A stretch of 64,000 bases of DNA from Diploptera punctata (GCA_030220185.1 JASPKZ010009880.1:5001-69000), one strand, 5' to 3'; positions 1 to 11,937 are shown, counted from the stretch's first letter. The notes: generated by a model not told the origin, from the letters alone. Program-made: numbers and translations.

Positions 1-134
1 CGTGAGCAACTATTGTTAAAATTAAAATTCCATCAATGTAACAAAACGATCGCAGAATCGTGATCTACAGACTTAAACCACATGTTGGCAAGTTGTCACG
101 TCATTAGCTTCTATCACATGACCACACTCAGCAA

Positions 135-508
135 TTGCAAAATTGCGGAAATAAGTATTTCGTTAAAGAGGAAGAATCAGCTGCTAACATTCACCTTAGA
201 CTTCAACGTGTATATGGAGATGCTTGCATGGGCGCCAGCAGTGTTAGGAGATGGGTAAAACATTTCAAAAATGGGAATACGAGTATCCAAGATGAGCCTC
301 GTAGATCAGGAAATTTGGGTGGGAAACTCTTTCGCATCCTCCCTATAGTCCCGACTTGGCACCCTCCAATTACCATCTTTTCGGTTATGTGAAGGATCGG
401 CTGCGAGGCCAACGCTACGAGACGCTGGAGGATATTCGGAAAGCAGTGCGTCAGTGTCTTCGAGCAGCTGGAACGGATGTATATCTAAGGGTCTTTTCAA
501 GCATGTAG
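135..508 (+). pseudogene. mariner-like transposase, internally deleted
   Basis: Remnant of a mariner-family transposase. Positions 135-317 encode the N-terminal helix-turn-helix region (key stretch GDACMGASSVRRWVKHF). From about 320, in another frame, the sequence jumps to the C-terminal end (PPYSPDLAPSNYHLFGYVKD) and stops at 506-508. The catalytic core between them is missing, so this is a deletion derivative. The third catalytic Asp of the usual SPDLAPSDYHLF block is Asn here. Terminal inverted repeats were not identified. Family assignment is from recognised motifs; the protein cannot be active. Confidence 0.8.
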
Positions 509-627
509 AACGATGGGGAAAATGTGTGCAAAGAAATGGAGACTATGCTGAAAAGTGACACAAAAGTCTGCATATTACGATGGTGTACTTAGTGTGTCTA
601 AAATAAATATTATGATTTTTTTAAATG

Positions 628-930
628 TTACCCGAGGGTCGCGGGTTCAAACCGGCCGGGGTCGATGGATTTTTTAGGAAGGAAAAATCCAAGGAGCAAG
701 TCCTCAGGGAGGGACTTTAAGCCGTGGATCCCGAGTCTGAAGATTTTCAGGCTCGTAAAAGACCCTTAAGCCTGAATGAAAGGCCTCTAAGCAAAATTTA
801 CCGAGTTTTCCCGTCCTAGTACTACCTTGATTTCCTAGATGTCAGTATGAGGCGGAACGCTGACCACGGGCCACTCCTATGGCATCTGTATGAAAACAAG
901 TGTAACTAAATTAGTATGGTTCAAATTATT
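628..930 (+). repeat. SINE A copy (tRNA-derived, 5'-truncated)
   Basis: Starts inside a tRNA-like head with the B-box-like GGGTTCAAACC at about 643-653, followed by a body that recurs in this window at 3300-3520, 24945-25288 and 36830-37030 (all -). The A-box half of the head is absent. The family name is mine. Confidence 0.7.
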
Positions 931-1364
931 CCCTGTAGGGGAAGAGCGCCTAAATCTCTGTTAAGGGAAACATGGACTTACAAGATACAAGAAGATACTT
1001 TCAGTATGCCTCTCGTACTTCTCTACAAATGGAGAAGCCAGGCTACTGAATATACCCCTACTTACGTATTTCACGTTAGATTCAAACAAGACTTAAATAG
1101 ATGTATTTTTATGTATAATCACTTCAGGCACACCTTGCTGCTAGGTAAAGATTACGTTTTCTGGATCCCCTCGCTTACGAATGTGCTATGTAGGTCCCTG
1201 CACTGTCTTTCTCGCGTGTCCCGTGTCCACCTGATCCTGGCACGCGCTCTCACTTTGCAAAGCTATAGACAAAGTGCTCATGAACATTTCACAACATGCA
1301 CTCCTATATCCAGTGACTACTAATCGCAGAGTTAGTGGAAATGGATTAATAACATCTCAACTAA

Positions 1365-2046
1365 CCAACTCACTGACACTATCGAACCCATAGGTTCATG
1401 GCCGCGCGGACAAAGCTCTCCATACATACCTATCTTGAACTAATGTTTTCCAATCATCCCTTGTATAATCTAAAAAGTAAAGTGTTCCCACTACAGGCCT
1501 CGGGAGGCCCTCGGGGTAGCAGGATGTTAAGGCTCCCACTTTTTCTAGACAATCGTCACTTGATGTCAGCCGGGTTGTCAGCCCTGCGTGACAGCCCTCT
1601 TTACCCCCAGAACAAGCATATGGTACTCATTTCAGTTAGAGGCTGAGTCGACCCCAGGGCCATGGTGCCACCAGAAGGTTTGGGTCAGTTTAAACATCCT
1701 GACCCCACCGGGGACTTGAACCTTCGATCTTCCAGTTTGTAGCGTACTGCCTTGACCACTACGCTACGGCGTGCCCCCTTATATAATCTACTTCACTCAA
1801 ATCATGGTTAATGTTATTCTCCCGCCTCATTCTTGGTCTACTAACTGGGCGTTTTCCCTCTAGTTTACCTACAATAAGCTTCCACGCGCCTCTTTCATTT
1901 TCCCATTCGTGCCACATGCCCTGCCCATCGCAGTCTATTAGACTTAACTTTTCTTATATCATCTGCTTTTCTATAAATATAATGTAGCTCATTGTTATGT
2001 AGTTTTCTCCAGACCTGACTGTTCATATCCTTTTGGTCCAAAAACA
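1365..2046 (-). pseudogene. RTE-type LINE 3' end, split by a SINE
   Basis: C-terminal tail of a non-LTR reverse transcriptase, matching the better copy at 9390-9962 (KPEGKRPVGRPRMRWENN region) but decayed. A SINE C copy at 1473-1778 interrupts it. LINE sequence resumes at about 1780 after a repeat of the TATAATCTA target. Without the SINE the two halves are contiguous. Confidence 0.75.
1473..1778 (-). repeat. SINE C copy inserted in RTE
   Basis: tRNA-derived SINE in reverse orientation. The head lies at the right end (GGGGCACGCCGTAGCGTAGT on the - strand), and the body is shared with 27244-27547 and 40801-41101. It is flanked by a TATAATCTA-like target-site duplication inside RTE sequence, so it is younger than that LINE copy. 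Confidence 0.8.
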
Positions 2047-2345
2047 TTTCCTTACTTACTTATTTACTCACTGGCACTATCGAACCCGTAGGTTCATGTC
2101 CGCGCGGACATAAGCTCTCCATACATCCCTATCCTGAGTCAATGATTTCCAATCATTCCCTGTATAATCTACTTCCCTCAAGTCATAGTTAATATTATTC
2201 TCCCACCTCATTCTTGGTCTGCCAACTGGGCGTTCTCCCTCTGGCTTTCCTACAAGAAGCTTCCATGCAAGTCTTTCATTCCCCATACGTACAACATGTC
2301 CTCCCCATCGCAGTCTACGAGACTTAACTGTTAAAAAAGTTTCTT
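2047..2345 (-). pseudogene. RTE-type LINE 3' end (second copy)
   Basis: A second, better preserved RTE C-terminus. The open frame 2077-2286 contains GKPEGERPVGRPRMRWENN and ends DMNLRVR at the stop. It lies immediately beside another 3' end of the same family. Only the tail is present, as expected from 5' truncation during target-primed insertion. Confidence 0.8.
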
Positions 2346-2484
2346 AGGAACTCTATTTTCTAATACTCGTAATCTCATTTCCTCCCAAAGCATCTTAGGA
2401 GTCACAAATAAAGCGAGACGTTCTGTTTAGATCCCTGCTTTCTGCTAACTTTTTTTTTCTTGCGAGAAAAGTATTTTTTCTAAT

Positions 2485-2772
2485 CAATGCCACTGAGGTT
2501 GTCAATTTTCTGATATTCTCTCCTGGCATGGGGTACTTGTAACCCACTTCTGAGGTCGGGGAGCCTGGAAGGCATGGTTGTCCTGATATTGATGGCTAGA
2601 TGGTGTTCGGGTACCGTTTGAGCCTTATAGTTTCCTGACATTTGTCTTACAGGTGAAGAAAAAAACACGAAAAAACGTCACCCAGGAAACTTGTCGCGAC
2701 CGAGGATTGAACTCGGGACCGCTGCTCGACAAGGCAGCACATTACCTCGAGACCACAGTGGCGGACGAGTAG
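2485..2772 (-). repeat. SINE B variant copy
   Basis: Reverse-oriented tRNA-derived SINE. The head at 2700-2770 (GAACTCGG, AAGGCAGCAC, CCTCGAGACCACAG) matches the SINE B head, but the tail differs and resembles 32459-32720. This suggests a SINE subfamily sharing one tRNA-like promoter. Confidence 0.65.
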
Positions 2773-3299
2773 AAATATTTGTTTTTACTCATTTTGACTT
2801 CACTAGAAAAGGCTGACCGAAAAAAAAAAAACCACCACACACACCACCTACAGACAATTGAGTTCTCAATAAGAACAAACATTATACAGTACAATGTACC
2901 TATGCTACAAAGTTTATTTTTTTTCTTTTATACGATTACTATAGTCCAGTCGCCGAGTCTCCGGCTCTGAAGTTTTCAGGACAGTGTTGACGATATGGAT
3001 ATTCAGTGGGAGGGGCCGCTTTATGTACCACTGAAGCCACGCGGTTAGCAGAAATACAGTCGACAATATCGCAGCAATTTCAAACCGTACTAGCGGCGCC
3101 AAGAGGTGTGATTGGTTGTGACAGACGTTCACTCCCAATTCAACTATTTCCTTATTGGCAGTAGAGGGCCGTCAGGGCCGGAGACTAGGCAGCTGGACTA
3201 TAGACCAAGTTAATTTTTAGTTATCTTATTTGCCCATAGTTGTCATAAATGGTATGTGATAAACACACCCACTGAATGAGACATCTAACAGGCAATTAA

Positions 3300-3520
3300 A
3301 GTATTACTAGGACTTTGAGATCGGCAAATTTTGCTTAGAGGCCTCTTTATTCAGGCCTGAAAATCTTCAAACTCGGCATCCACCGCTCCCTCCCAGAGGA
3401 CTTGCTCCATGAATTTTTCCATCCTAAAAAATCCATCGACTCCGGCAGGTTTGAACCCGCGATCCTCGGGACCAGAGGCAAGAAGCATAGCCACTAGTCC
3501 ACTGCGGCCTCAAATAACTA
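3300..3520 (-). repeat. SINE A copy
   Basis: Reverse-oriented partial SINE A. The body begins near the TTTTGCTTAGAGGCCTC motif and the tRNA-like head ends the copy (GTTTGAACCCGCGATCC, ACCACTAGTCCAC). Confidence 0.7.
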
Positions 3521-4095
3521 TTATTTCGTTCTTATTTATAGACGCTTTAAAATTTATAAAGTCATATCGTGTAGAGAAAAAAATATATATCAGGTTTTAA
3601 CAGCCTCAGAATTTGAACCTGAAACTTTCCGAAAACGAGTCTCATTTCATAATGCATTATTCTATTAATTAGCGAGTAAGGATTTGAACTAATTTTTCGT
3701 TGTAATTACAAAAATAGTTAGTATTTTTGTTTTCGGCTAAGTCATATGCAAAGTGCTACTCTCTTACTAGTCTACTAAACATGCATTAGAAGGATATAAA
3801 AGTTTTTTTTTTCGCATTATTTCTTTGAGTAAGATGGATCGTTATAAATGTTTTAAAGCTGGAAAGAATGAAAAACGATAATCCGAATTTATGTCCCTGT
3901 GTATTTAGTAATATGGTTTAATAGTGCTTTAGTTTTATAACCTATATAATCATTATTGCGTGATGACGTATGCACTTAGTCACGTGATCTATAAACTGTA
4001 ATCATACTGTAATTTTAAATAAGTCCTATGGAGTCGCCTTCCTTATTTCAGGTTCGCGTGATTTCATAGTGGACCATTTGTTTCTTTTATAGAAT
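3521..4095. other. No recognised feature
   Basis: AT-rich sequence with no convincing coding frame, RNA gene or repeat match within the window. Confidence 0.5.
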
Positions 4096-4109
4096 GTGCC
4101 ATGTGACCC

Positions 4110-4500
4110 CGATAATCTTTATACGGTATATATAAAAATGTGTGTTTGTGAGTCTGTCCTTTGTGGACTCAAAAACTATTTGATAGATTTGAATGGGGTT
4201 TTTACTATCATTTAGAGATTTTTTTGGGACAATTAACGTATAAAAGTTCATTGGTGCACTAAAAAAATGGCTTTTTGGACGCTTAAATAGCTTACGCTGC
4301 CTAAGCCATAACAAATACAGCAAATTAATGTACAGAGAATTGAATATCTAAAAAAAAAAATTACAAAGGAAGTCCGTGACATCATAGCCTATGTCTATCT
4401 TTAACGGATAACTCACAATAACCGTTCTTGTCTTTCAGCTCATTTATGTCAAGAAGATCGGTATAAGAAGATTCCCGGGCAACGCCGGGTAATCAGCACG
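4110..4500. repeat. Interspersed-repeat-like segment
   Basis: Contains the phrase around 4140-4200 (GTTTGTGAGTCTGTCC, GACTCAAAAACTATTTGATAG) and ends in a GC palindrome CCCGGGCAACGCCGGGTA at 4473-4490. A shortened echo, CACGCCGGGTA, lies at 4605-4615. This combination recurs in insect interspersed repeats, but I cannot assign the class. Confidence 0.4.
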
Positions 4501-4619
4501 TGACATCTAAAAATAATTACGATATAAATTTATATAATTATTTTTCTTTTTACTCATTCAATTAAACATAAAAACACATTTCATTTATTTAGGCGTAGCA
4601 GCGTCACGCCGGGTATTAT

Positions 4620-5340
4620 TACAATAAATCATATAACAAAAAACAAGAAAAACGTTTTTAAATTATTATATTGTCACCATTGATTTATTTTCCCTAAGAA
4701 TATTAAACCATTATAGAGCCCCTGCCCTCCAAAATACGAGTATTCATTCCAACCCCCCAATAGCCAGTTTATAACAAAACTGCTGAATCTGCCAGAAATT
4801 GAAAAACTAAGTGTTTAGTATTTGTTCTCTCGATTTTTAAGTTGCTAGAAAATGTTAACCACAATAAAATAATTTTAATATTCTCATTTCACCGAGCGAA
4901 TTGGGTGTAGCGTTTCAGATACTTATTCAGAGTTCTCTGCTCAAACTATGTAATTAAACGATGTATTAATTAATTTATCTCAACCATTTAGAAAGTGCTG
5001 GGTTGAATCTATTTCACTATTAATCCTCATTATAAACTGCATTTGCACAAGACACGTGATTACCTAGAGAGTTGGCTTAAGTTGCAGCGTTAGAGACTCG
5101 GATCCAAGAAATCCCGGATTCTAACTCCATTGTTGACCAACCTGACTGGGGATTTTTCCTGGTTTTATTCAGTTGTCTAGAAACTTTCATCATAAGGTGT
5201 GCAGGAACAAGAAATATCACGAACCTAGTGAGAAATGCGTGTGTGAATTGTGTTGCGGAGAGTGCGACCGATATATACCGAAATGCCCAAGAAACACGAA
5301 ATTGCTGAACTACAGCAAAGACTAAAGTACAATCAATGCC
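4620..5340. other. No gene recognised
   Basis: AT-rich. The stretch around 5130-5190 (AACCTGACTGGGGATTTTTCC) resembles another at 17105-17150 and is probably a decayed repeat. No coding evidence. Confidence 0.4.
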
Positions 5341-5354
5341 CATTAGGGCGAACC

Positions 5355-5357
<3 letters not shown>

Positions 5358-5396
<39 letters not shown>

Positions 5397-5414
5397 AATA
5401 ATAATAATAATAAT
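5358..5414. repeat. ATT/AAT microsatellite
   Basis: Run of ATT triplets that switches to AAT triplets, forming a perfect inverted simple repeat. Confidence 0.95.
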
Positions 5415-5728
5415 ATTCAGTTGTCAAGACAAATTTTGGGGTGTACATTCAGTAACAAGACTCATTTCATCATATTCACCATTTCGTTGTATCATAATAA
5501 AATATATATTACCAACATAAATTCGAATAAAAAACAGAAAAAACACACAATTTATTGTTGCTGTATGTGAATAATTACCTGAGAGAAATATGTATGTTGA
5601 TCTTTTATTTAAAAATGTGAAAAAAATGCCTTAAAATAAAGTGAGAAGTTGAGCGCAAAATAATCTAAAATCGCCATATTTGCAATGTAAAATGTGTACT
5701 GTCATTGTTCAGACTGTGCAGCCGACTT

Positions 5729-6414
5729 ATCATAAGTAATGCCACAAGTGATTTCCAATTTATCTAGAGAATTTGGAAATCAAGAGTGGCATTTGTTAGG
5801 ACTATTTAACGAATAAAATTAAGCTGTTTACTCACAAATCATTATTTAAATATAGTTATTTTAAAATATTTAATGTAAACGGCGATGTTTGAAAACAAAT
5901 GAGAAACGATTCGTACGCTTCATTTGCTTCTTTTGTTCATCACTGCAACCAGATCATATTATTTATTGCCAAAGAAACGCAATATTGTAGTGGGAAAAAA
6001 TTAAACACATCAAACTGTATATTAATTCATTTCTGATGTCCTATGATGTATATATGACAATTATATTTTTCTGGAATGTTATTACCTAGGGAAAAAATAC
6101 ATTTAAGAAAGTGCAAACAGTAGTTTATTTTTTTGGTATAATCAATTGCTACAATTTTTTATATTAACTCCCGCATGCGCTATGTGTTGACATTCATGCA
6201 CTATATATATATACAATCTGGTAACCGTATTTCTTATGGAGTTAGTCACTGCAAAATAATGCTATGATCTATTCACAATGTTAAAAAGGAGGTTATTATG
6301 ATAACCTTTAGTTGGTAAATTCTAGGCGAAACATGACTGTGATTGGTTGTAAATAAAAAATCATTGAAATGTGATTGGTCATTGACTCCCATTTGGGACA
6401 TGAGTTAAATAGTC
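5729..6414. repeat. Non-coding end of a hAT-associated repeat
   Basis: Nearly the same sequence recurs at 41903-42638. One end is a hairpin (GCCACAAGTGATTTCC pairing with GGAAATCAAGAGTGGC); the other ends near GACATGAGTTAAATAGTC. In this copy it adjoins a decayed hAT transposase C-terminus (6484-6790, -), so it is probably that element's 3' non-coding part. No clear 8-bp target duplication was found. Confidence 0.6.
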
Positions 6415-6483
6415 ACCTAAAATATGCAAAAACAGATTGTAATAAAATCAAATAAATTATTTGCTTTGTGGGTAATCTTAGCT

Positions 6484-6790
6484 TATTCCTGGCTGTTACA
6501 GTTGATAAAGAAAGTTTTTATGGCGTTTTCTTGAGTGAAGCTCCTTCGTCTGTCAGTGAAGAAGGGTTTATACATTGAAAATGTCCTTTCTACATCACAA
6601 ATGATGCCACAGGTGCATGTGAAAAACACCACAGATCTTAATCAGTGAAGTCGTTTTCGGTTACAGTATTTTTCACTATCACCAGAGAGCATCTTGCTAA
6701 TTTGACAAATTATATTGTAGCCAGGATATTTATTTAATACTTCACTAAGTTTATTAAATGCGATTTTAGCAACACCGTAATATTATTACT
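6484..6790 (-). pseudogene. hAT transposase C-terminal dimerisation domain, decayed
   Basis: On the - strand the frame reads AFNKLSEVLNKYPGY, then MLSGDSEKY, one stop, then CDVERTFSMYKPFFTDRR and SFTQENAIKTFFINCNSQ, ending at a TAA near 6484. The pattern (S/C)xDVERxFSxYK with a following FTxEN...(H/N)CN is the hallmark of the hAT C-terminal dimerisation region. An internal stop and no upstream transposase mean it is a relic. Confidence 0.75.
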
Positions 6791-6799
6791 CGAGGCCCT

Positions 6800-8045
6800 C
6801 TTACACATATGTAAATATACACGTTACATACATAAAAAGGGCAATAGGAGTATCAAAAACGACAAGAGGCCGTCTAGTGTACCTACTGGCAAGGGAGACT
6901 TTCCTTATCGATGACTTGAAAACATCATACCCAGGGATTAGATAATCCCTGCATCATACCTACTACCAACCACAGAACCCTATAAGCATGCGCTACAAAG
7001 ACTACGCAGAAAAAGAGCGGAAGTATGGCCGGAATTCTTCAGCACACGGAGCGATGATAGATAGGAACTGGACAGAAACAAATTTCCATATACGACACGT
7101 CATCACAAGATTAAGCGTGCATGGATTCCACCACCTAATGTGTAGAGATAAAAACATTCCATGACCCGAAGATGTCATGCATATGCGAAGTGTGTGAACA
7201 GAAATGCGAAAGATATCACATCGAAACATGTACACAAAGAACAAAAACAATTTGTGATTACGCAAGACCAAGTTAGTGTTACTGATTTTTAGCTGTGTTA
7301 TCACCTTTGCACATTTGTGCGCAATCCATTTATATATAAATATAAGTTACACGTTACGCTATATCCAAATGGATTGCAGAGACTTTATAATTTCTTCTTC
7401 TTCTTAAACTTAATTTGTAGGATTTTCATCCTGTTTATTTTCCAAAATCACTCCTCAGAGGAAGACGTATTGGATGTGCATTCACTGTCTAACGGGCAAG
7501 CAACCCACTTCAAGGTGTATCTTATACATTGCTCGCAGTCCCAAGGATCAAGCCTCGAATCAAAGACGGAAACTTTATAATTTAAAACTATTAATTAATA
7601 ATTAATTAATTACTAGTAATTAGCTGAAGGTAAAATTATAATTTAATACCACATTCAGGAGTAAAATATGCATTTATGCATTAAAAATCTAAAATAAGCA
7701 TTTTTCCTCCGGAATATGCATTTCTATGCATGATAAAATACCGCTCAATAGTCTGTGAAGGGACCACTTGAACGTGTAATTCATTTCCGCATACTTTGTA
7801 ATCCGTAAAACAAAACATGCATTTCGCATACAAATCCGAGCTCTGGTGATAAAACATATATAAAATTGGCTCTAGCGGAAACATGTGTTATCACATTGGC
7901 CAATATAATGTTTTAACTATAGTAAGATTTTAATAAAAAAAGTTGAAATATTTTAAGTAAAATTTTAACATATTTAAATTAATAACCAATTTTAAATTCA
8001 TAATATTAACGCTAAAAGTCCCTTGTTCTCTAATCGAATATTCTC
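6800..8045. other. No gene recognised
   Basis: No confident feature. A weak cysteine-containing translation on + between 7000 and 7260 may be a LINE tail, but it needs frame changes. 7570-7620 is a low-complexity TAATTA stretch. Confidence 0.4.
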
Positions 8046-8082
8046 TGGTGACAAGGTGGCATAGAATAGCCAAGTATAATCC

Positions 8083-8377
8083 ATCCATAGTAATTCTGCC
8101 CGAAGGCAGGTCTTTCACTGCATTCATAGCATTTTCATGCTATGCTTTGCAGCTTTAATAGGGAATTGAAGGTGTGATAACTTTCCGGAGCTTTCCACAC
8201 CTGTGAAGGATGATGATGGTGGCCGAATGATTTTCGAAGACCCATGGGCCCTAAGCTTCCTGACATTTGTCTTACAGGCGAGGAAAACTCCCAAAAAAAA
8301 CCTCACCCGACCGGGAATCGAACCCGGGCCCGCTGCGTGACCAGGCAGCACGCTACCTCGAGACCACAGCGGTGGAC
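8083..8377 (-). repeat. SINE B copy
   Basis: Reverse-oriented tRNA-derived SINE. Its head is at the right end (GAATCGAACCCGGG is the B-box complement) and its tail is the CCATCCATAGTAATTCTGCC block. AAGTATAAT flanks it as a target duplication. Confidence 0.85.
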
Positions 8378-8463
8378 TCAAGTATAATAATAAGTGAGAA
8401 AATATAATCCAAAAATTATAATATTGACGATGGAAGGACCAAGCTTACGTCATCTAGAGTATC

Positions 8464-8788
8464 CATCAATCCATAGTAATTCTGCCCGAGGGCAGGTCTT
8501 TCACTGCAATCATAGCATTTTCATGCTATGCTTTGCAGCTTTACTAGGAAATTGTAGGTGTGGTAGCTTCCCGTTGCTTTCACACCGGTGAAGGATGATG
8601 ATGGTGATGATGGCCATATGATTTCGGGGACCTTTTGGGCCTTAAAGTTTTCCTGACATTTGTCTTACAGGTGAGGAAAAACCCCGATAAAAACCTCACC
8701 CAGAAAAACTGTCCCGACCGGGGATCGAACCCGGGCCTGCTGCGTGACAAGGCAGCACGCTACCTCGAGACCACAGCGGTGGACCCAA
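8464..8788 (-). repeat. SINE B copy (in duplicated unit)
   Basis: Same family and orientation as 8083-8377 with a longer ATG-repeat centre. It was copied together with its flank. Confidence 0.85.
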
Positions 8789-9351
8789 GTATAATATTAG
8801 ATGAGAAAATATAATCCAAAAATTATAATATTGACGACTGATGGCCCAAGCTTACGTCATCTAGAGTATAACCAAACATATTTTTTTTAATAGGATGCAT
8901 TTCTATTTTATTAAGTGCGAAGGTGTATTAATATTCCACCATATTCGTGCTTGAAAGCTAACGTACGTGATCGAAGATTCTCGTGCGTTGAAAAGCTCCC
9001 TAGAGTATAAAAATCTGTATAAAATGTTTGCACCAGCGTGAACAGGGCTTGACGCCCGTATGATAAATAGTCTCTGGGGAACATGAACATTTTATCGACC
9101 ATCAGTAGAGCAGAAAGGTGTGCATGACACGCAAAAACTAACCAAATGACTCGTGGACATTTTCAACGACATGAAACTATGTTTACTTTCTTAGTCATAA
9201 AAATACCAGCAATGCATCAGTTTTATTTCTTATGACTCAAGTAATAGCATCCCTGCTTCCTGTCTAGCCTGGGTTCGGTACCCGGCGAGATTGAATAATT
9301 TAATTTTAAAATCAATTAAGATTAATATAATTTATTTGTAAAATTTTCAAT

Positions 9352-9386
9352 CTCGGGGGGGGGGGATGGGGGGGGGGGGGATGGGG
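9352..9386. repeat. Poly-G tract
   Basis: Two runs of about 9-12 G separated by AT, just upstream of the RTE fragment. It could be an assembly or homopolymer artefact. Confidence 0.8.
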
Positions 9387-9389
9387 TAG

Positions 9390-9962
9390 TTGTTTTTAAT
9401 CGCTGGAAATGCGTGCTATTATGCATTGCAGAGACTCTTGATGTCCCAACTCCTTTCAAAAAACGTTAAACAGAAAATATATAAAACTATTATTCTATTA
9501 CCAGTTATATTATATGGATGCGAAACATGGACTCTTACTTTAAGAGAGGAAAGGAGATTACAAGTATTTGAGAATAAAGTACTTAGGAAATTTTTTGGAC
9601 CAAGGAGAGATGAACAGACAGGTGAATGGAGAAGACTACATAACAATGAACTACATGGTCTTTATAGGAAGCCAGATATAATAAGAACAGTTAAGTCTCG
9701 TAGACTGCGATGGGCAGGACATGTTGCACGTATGGGGAATGAAAGACTTGCATGGAAACTTCTTGTAGGAAAGCCAGAGGGAAAACGCCCAGTTGGTAGA
9801 CCAAGAATGAGGTGGGAGAATAACATTAACTATGATTTGAGGGAAGTAGATTATACAGGGAATGATTGGGATTATACAGGGAATGATTGGAAAGCATTAG
9901 CTCAGGATAGGGATGTATGGAGAGCTTATGTCCGTGCGGCCATGAACCTACGGGTTCGATAG
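9390..9962 (+). pseudogene. RTE-type LINE reverse transcriptase C-terminus
   Basis: The best copy of this LINE family in the window, about 190 uninterrupted codons. The post-catalytic RT region is clear: ILYGCETWTLT, a FGPRRDEQTGEWR block, RRLRWAGHVARMGNERLAWK, and RPVGRPRMRWENN, ending AAMNLRVR. The catalytic fingers and palm and the endonuclease lie 5' and are absent, so this is a 5'-truncated insertion. After the stop it ends in GTAAG-type simple repeats (9970-9988), as RTE elements often do. A 21-bp in-frame duplication (residues DYTGNDW twice) lies at 9849-9890. Confidence 0.85.
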
Positions 9963-10326
9963 TGCTAGTGAGTAAGTAAGTAAGTAAGATTGTGCACTAC
10001 ATTCCTGCATTAAATCCAAATCCCTCCGCAGAACGTATGTTGAGAAGGCATGTAGTAATTTTGATAGTGATTCGTGCGTCAGATGGGGACATTAAGCCTG
10101 GCGGTCCCGTTTATGCCTTTCGGCAGGAGTAGGCCACGTGCCGGCACTGGTTTTCACCTTCTCCCTTCTCTTCAGCATCTCTCATACAACAATTTTACAC
10201 TACATAAACATATACTCAATCTATACTTTCTCTATGCACAATACAAGAATATATCATCTATTAAAATATAAAATCATGGAATATTCACCTGAAAGGTCCG
10301 TCTCCTCAACTTAACTAGTTATTTAA

Positions 10327-10362
10327 CTGTAGCGCTTTCGGAACTTGTCCCATCATCGGCAG
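10327..10362 (-). ncRNA. Hammerhead-like motif (left arm)
   Basis: On the - strand: CTG, CCGATGA, T, then helix II GGGA/TTCC (one weak pair), GAAA, GCGC, TA, CAG. CTG/CAG can form a 3-bp helix I. The core has C for the usual U4. Confidence 0.4.
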
Positions 10363-10555
10363 GATTCAAAACTGGTGTTTCACTGAAGATCTGGTAGAGG
10401 GGGTTACATGTATTAGGTTCGTTTTCGTTTATCAGATTGTCGTTGTTGTGAGCTGCTTTCATGATTTCCATCTCTACTCGAAGAGATAAACGAAAACGAA
10501 CCTAATACATATAACTCCCTCTACCAGATCTTCCCTGAAACACCAGTTTTGAATC

Positions 10556-10591
10556 CTGCCGATGATGGGACAAGTCCCGAAAGCGCTACAG
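10556..10591 (+). ncRNA. Hammerhead-like motif (right arm)
   Basis: CTG (helix I), CCGATGA, one extra T, GGGA-CAAG-TCCC (helix II), GAAA, palindromic GCGC (helix III), TA cleavage dinucleotide, CAG (helix I partner). The core deviates at U4. Confidence 0.45.
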
Positions 10592-10659
10592 TTAAATAAC
10601 TAATTAAGTTGAGGAGACGGACCTTTCAGGTGAATATTCCATAATTTTATATTTTAATT

Positions 10660-11885
10660 TTGAATAATACATCAACGGAACACATCATGAATCTTATAAA
10701 AGTTGATTATATCATCTATGTAAAGTGGTCTGCCGAAGTGGTGCGTAAATTGAAAATATACCACATTAACGTCATCCATCAGCGGAACCCGGAGCACGAA
10801 AAGACATTGGGTGGTATTAAAACACACCACTTCTTGTTTTCAATAGGTTTAACTAGGGACTAGGTATATTCTGGAATATCCATTCTGTGACGTCACCGCG
10901 AGGAGACTAGAGTAACTAATGTTTGATTATTTATTTAAGTAATTCCGATATACAGAGTGATTCAGAATTCATTTCACACTTCTAGGTGTTGTAAAGTGGA
11001 ATTTGGTGAAGAACTTACGTCCGGAAATGCAGCGTTTCATGTTGTAAAGATGATAAGAATCAAGATTTCAAATTTTATGTGTCACAGTAGACAAACCATA
11101 TGGGCAAAGAGGGGCAATTGAAATCACATGATGTCATGCATCTTTTGTTTACAATCTTAATGCATCACCAGTCCACAACTCAGAAGAAAGCAACAAAAAG
11201 GAATGTATTACACAGCATATTATTAGGTCATGAGGGGTTGTACTATCTGAACCTTTCAGTCTCTCAGCGGACGTGCTAGTTCCAAGTCTGATGCACAATC
11301 ATCAGTAGAATACACCTGAAATAAACCACACTGATGCATGAGATATGACTGTTCCTTTATTTGTGGGCATGTTTGGTTGGATTTCCCCTCTCGCACTTGC
11401 ATTAATTTCATCTGTTGACTGTACTTGACTTGCAAGAATATTTGTGGAGTTCTTGGAAGATGGCTACTGAACATTCTTGATCAAATATGGTAGCATCAGA
11501 ACAATTTTTACTTGCAATCTGAATCTTGTCTGGACATTGAAGAAAGATGGAATAATCTAAGCGGATAATTGCTTGATTCATTGATCTTGTTGAAGCAGGA
11601 GATTTGATCTTGTCATCATTATATCACTAAAAGAGCCTTATCAATTTTATAAATTATTTTCTCTAGTTTTTTCATGGTGTGATAGGCCAAATCTTGAAAT
11701 TTTTATTGACATTGTTATTGGAAAATGCAAAGAATTGCAATGTTAAAACATGTTACTCTGAACATCAACATAACTAGTATCTGTGATAGATTATTAGGAC
11801 ATATCTGTGTAAAATATATTACTTACATATTATGTTATAAAAAATTCATCACTACTTACTCTTATATTGTGTAAAAATGAGAAAT
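10660..11885. other. No gene recognised
   Basis: Several short open frames without family features. 10950-11100 contains a possible decayed repeat (GTGATTCAGAATTC onward), not assignable. Confidence 0.4.
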
Positions 11886-11937
11886 GTAAGATTTAAAGTA
11901 AAATTCTTTATACCTCACCTCATATCCAGTCTTCAAA

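Larger units (their letters stand above)
8050..8870. repeat. Tandem duplication containing two SINE B copies
   Basis: Each unit consists of a SINE B copy followed by the same ~80-bp flank: AAGTATAATA, GAGAAAATATAATCC and ACGTCATCTAGAGTAT, at 8378-8462 and 8790-8872. Shared non-SINE flank shows segmental duplication of SINE plus flank, not two independent insertions. Confidence 0.8.
10261..10657. repeat. PLE-type fold-back, ~173-bp arms
   Basis: Left arm 10261-10433 is the near-perfect reverse complement of right arm 10485-10657, around a ~50-base spacer. Each arm carries a hammerhead-like motif. The architecture matches the inverted terminal segments of Penelope-like elements, though no coding sequence is attached. 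Confidence 0.75.

Noticed and set aside
4473..4490. GC palindrome CCCGGGCAACGCCGGGTA as a CRISPR or terminator signal
   Set aside because: Single occurrence plus a partial echo, in a eukaryotic interspersed repeat; no array or transcription context.
7002..7304. 100-codon - strand frame, and a Cys-containing + strand translation
   Set aside because: No recognisable domain on -; the + reading needs frame changes and the motif match to LINE tails is too weak.
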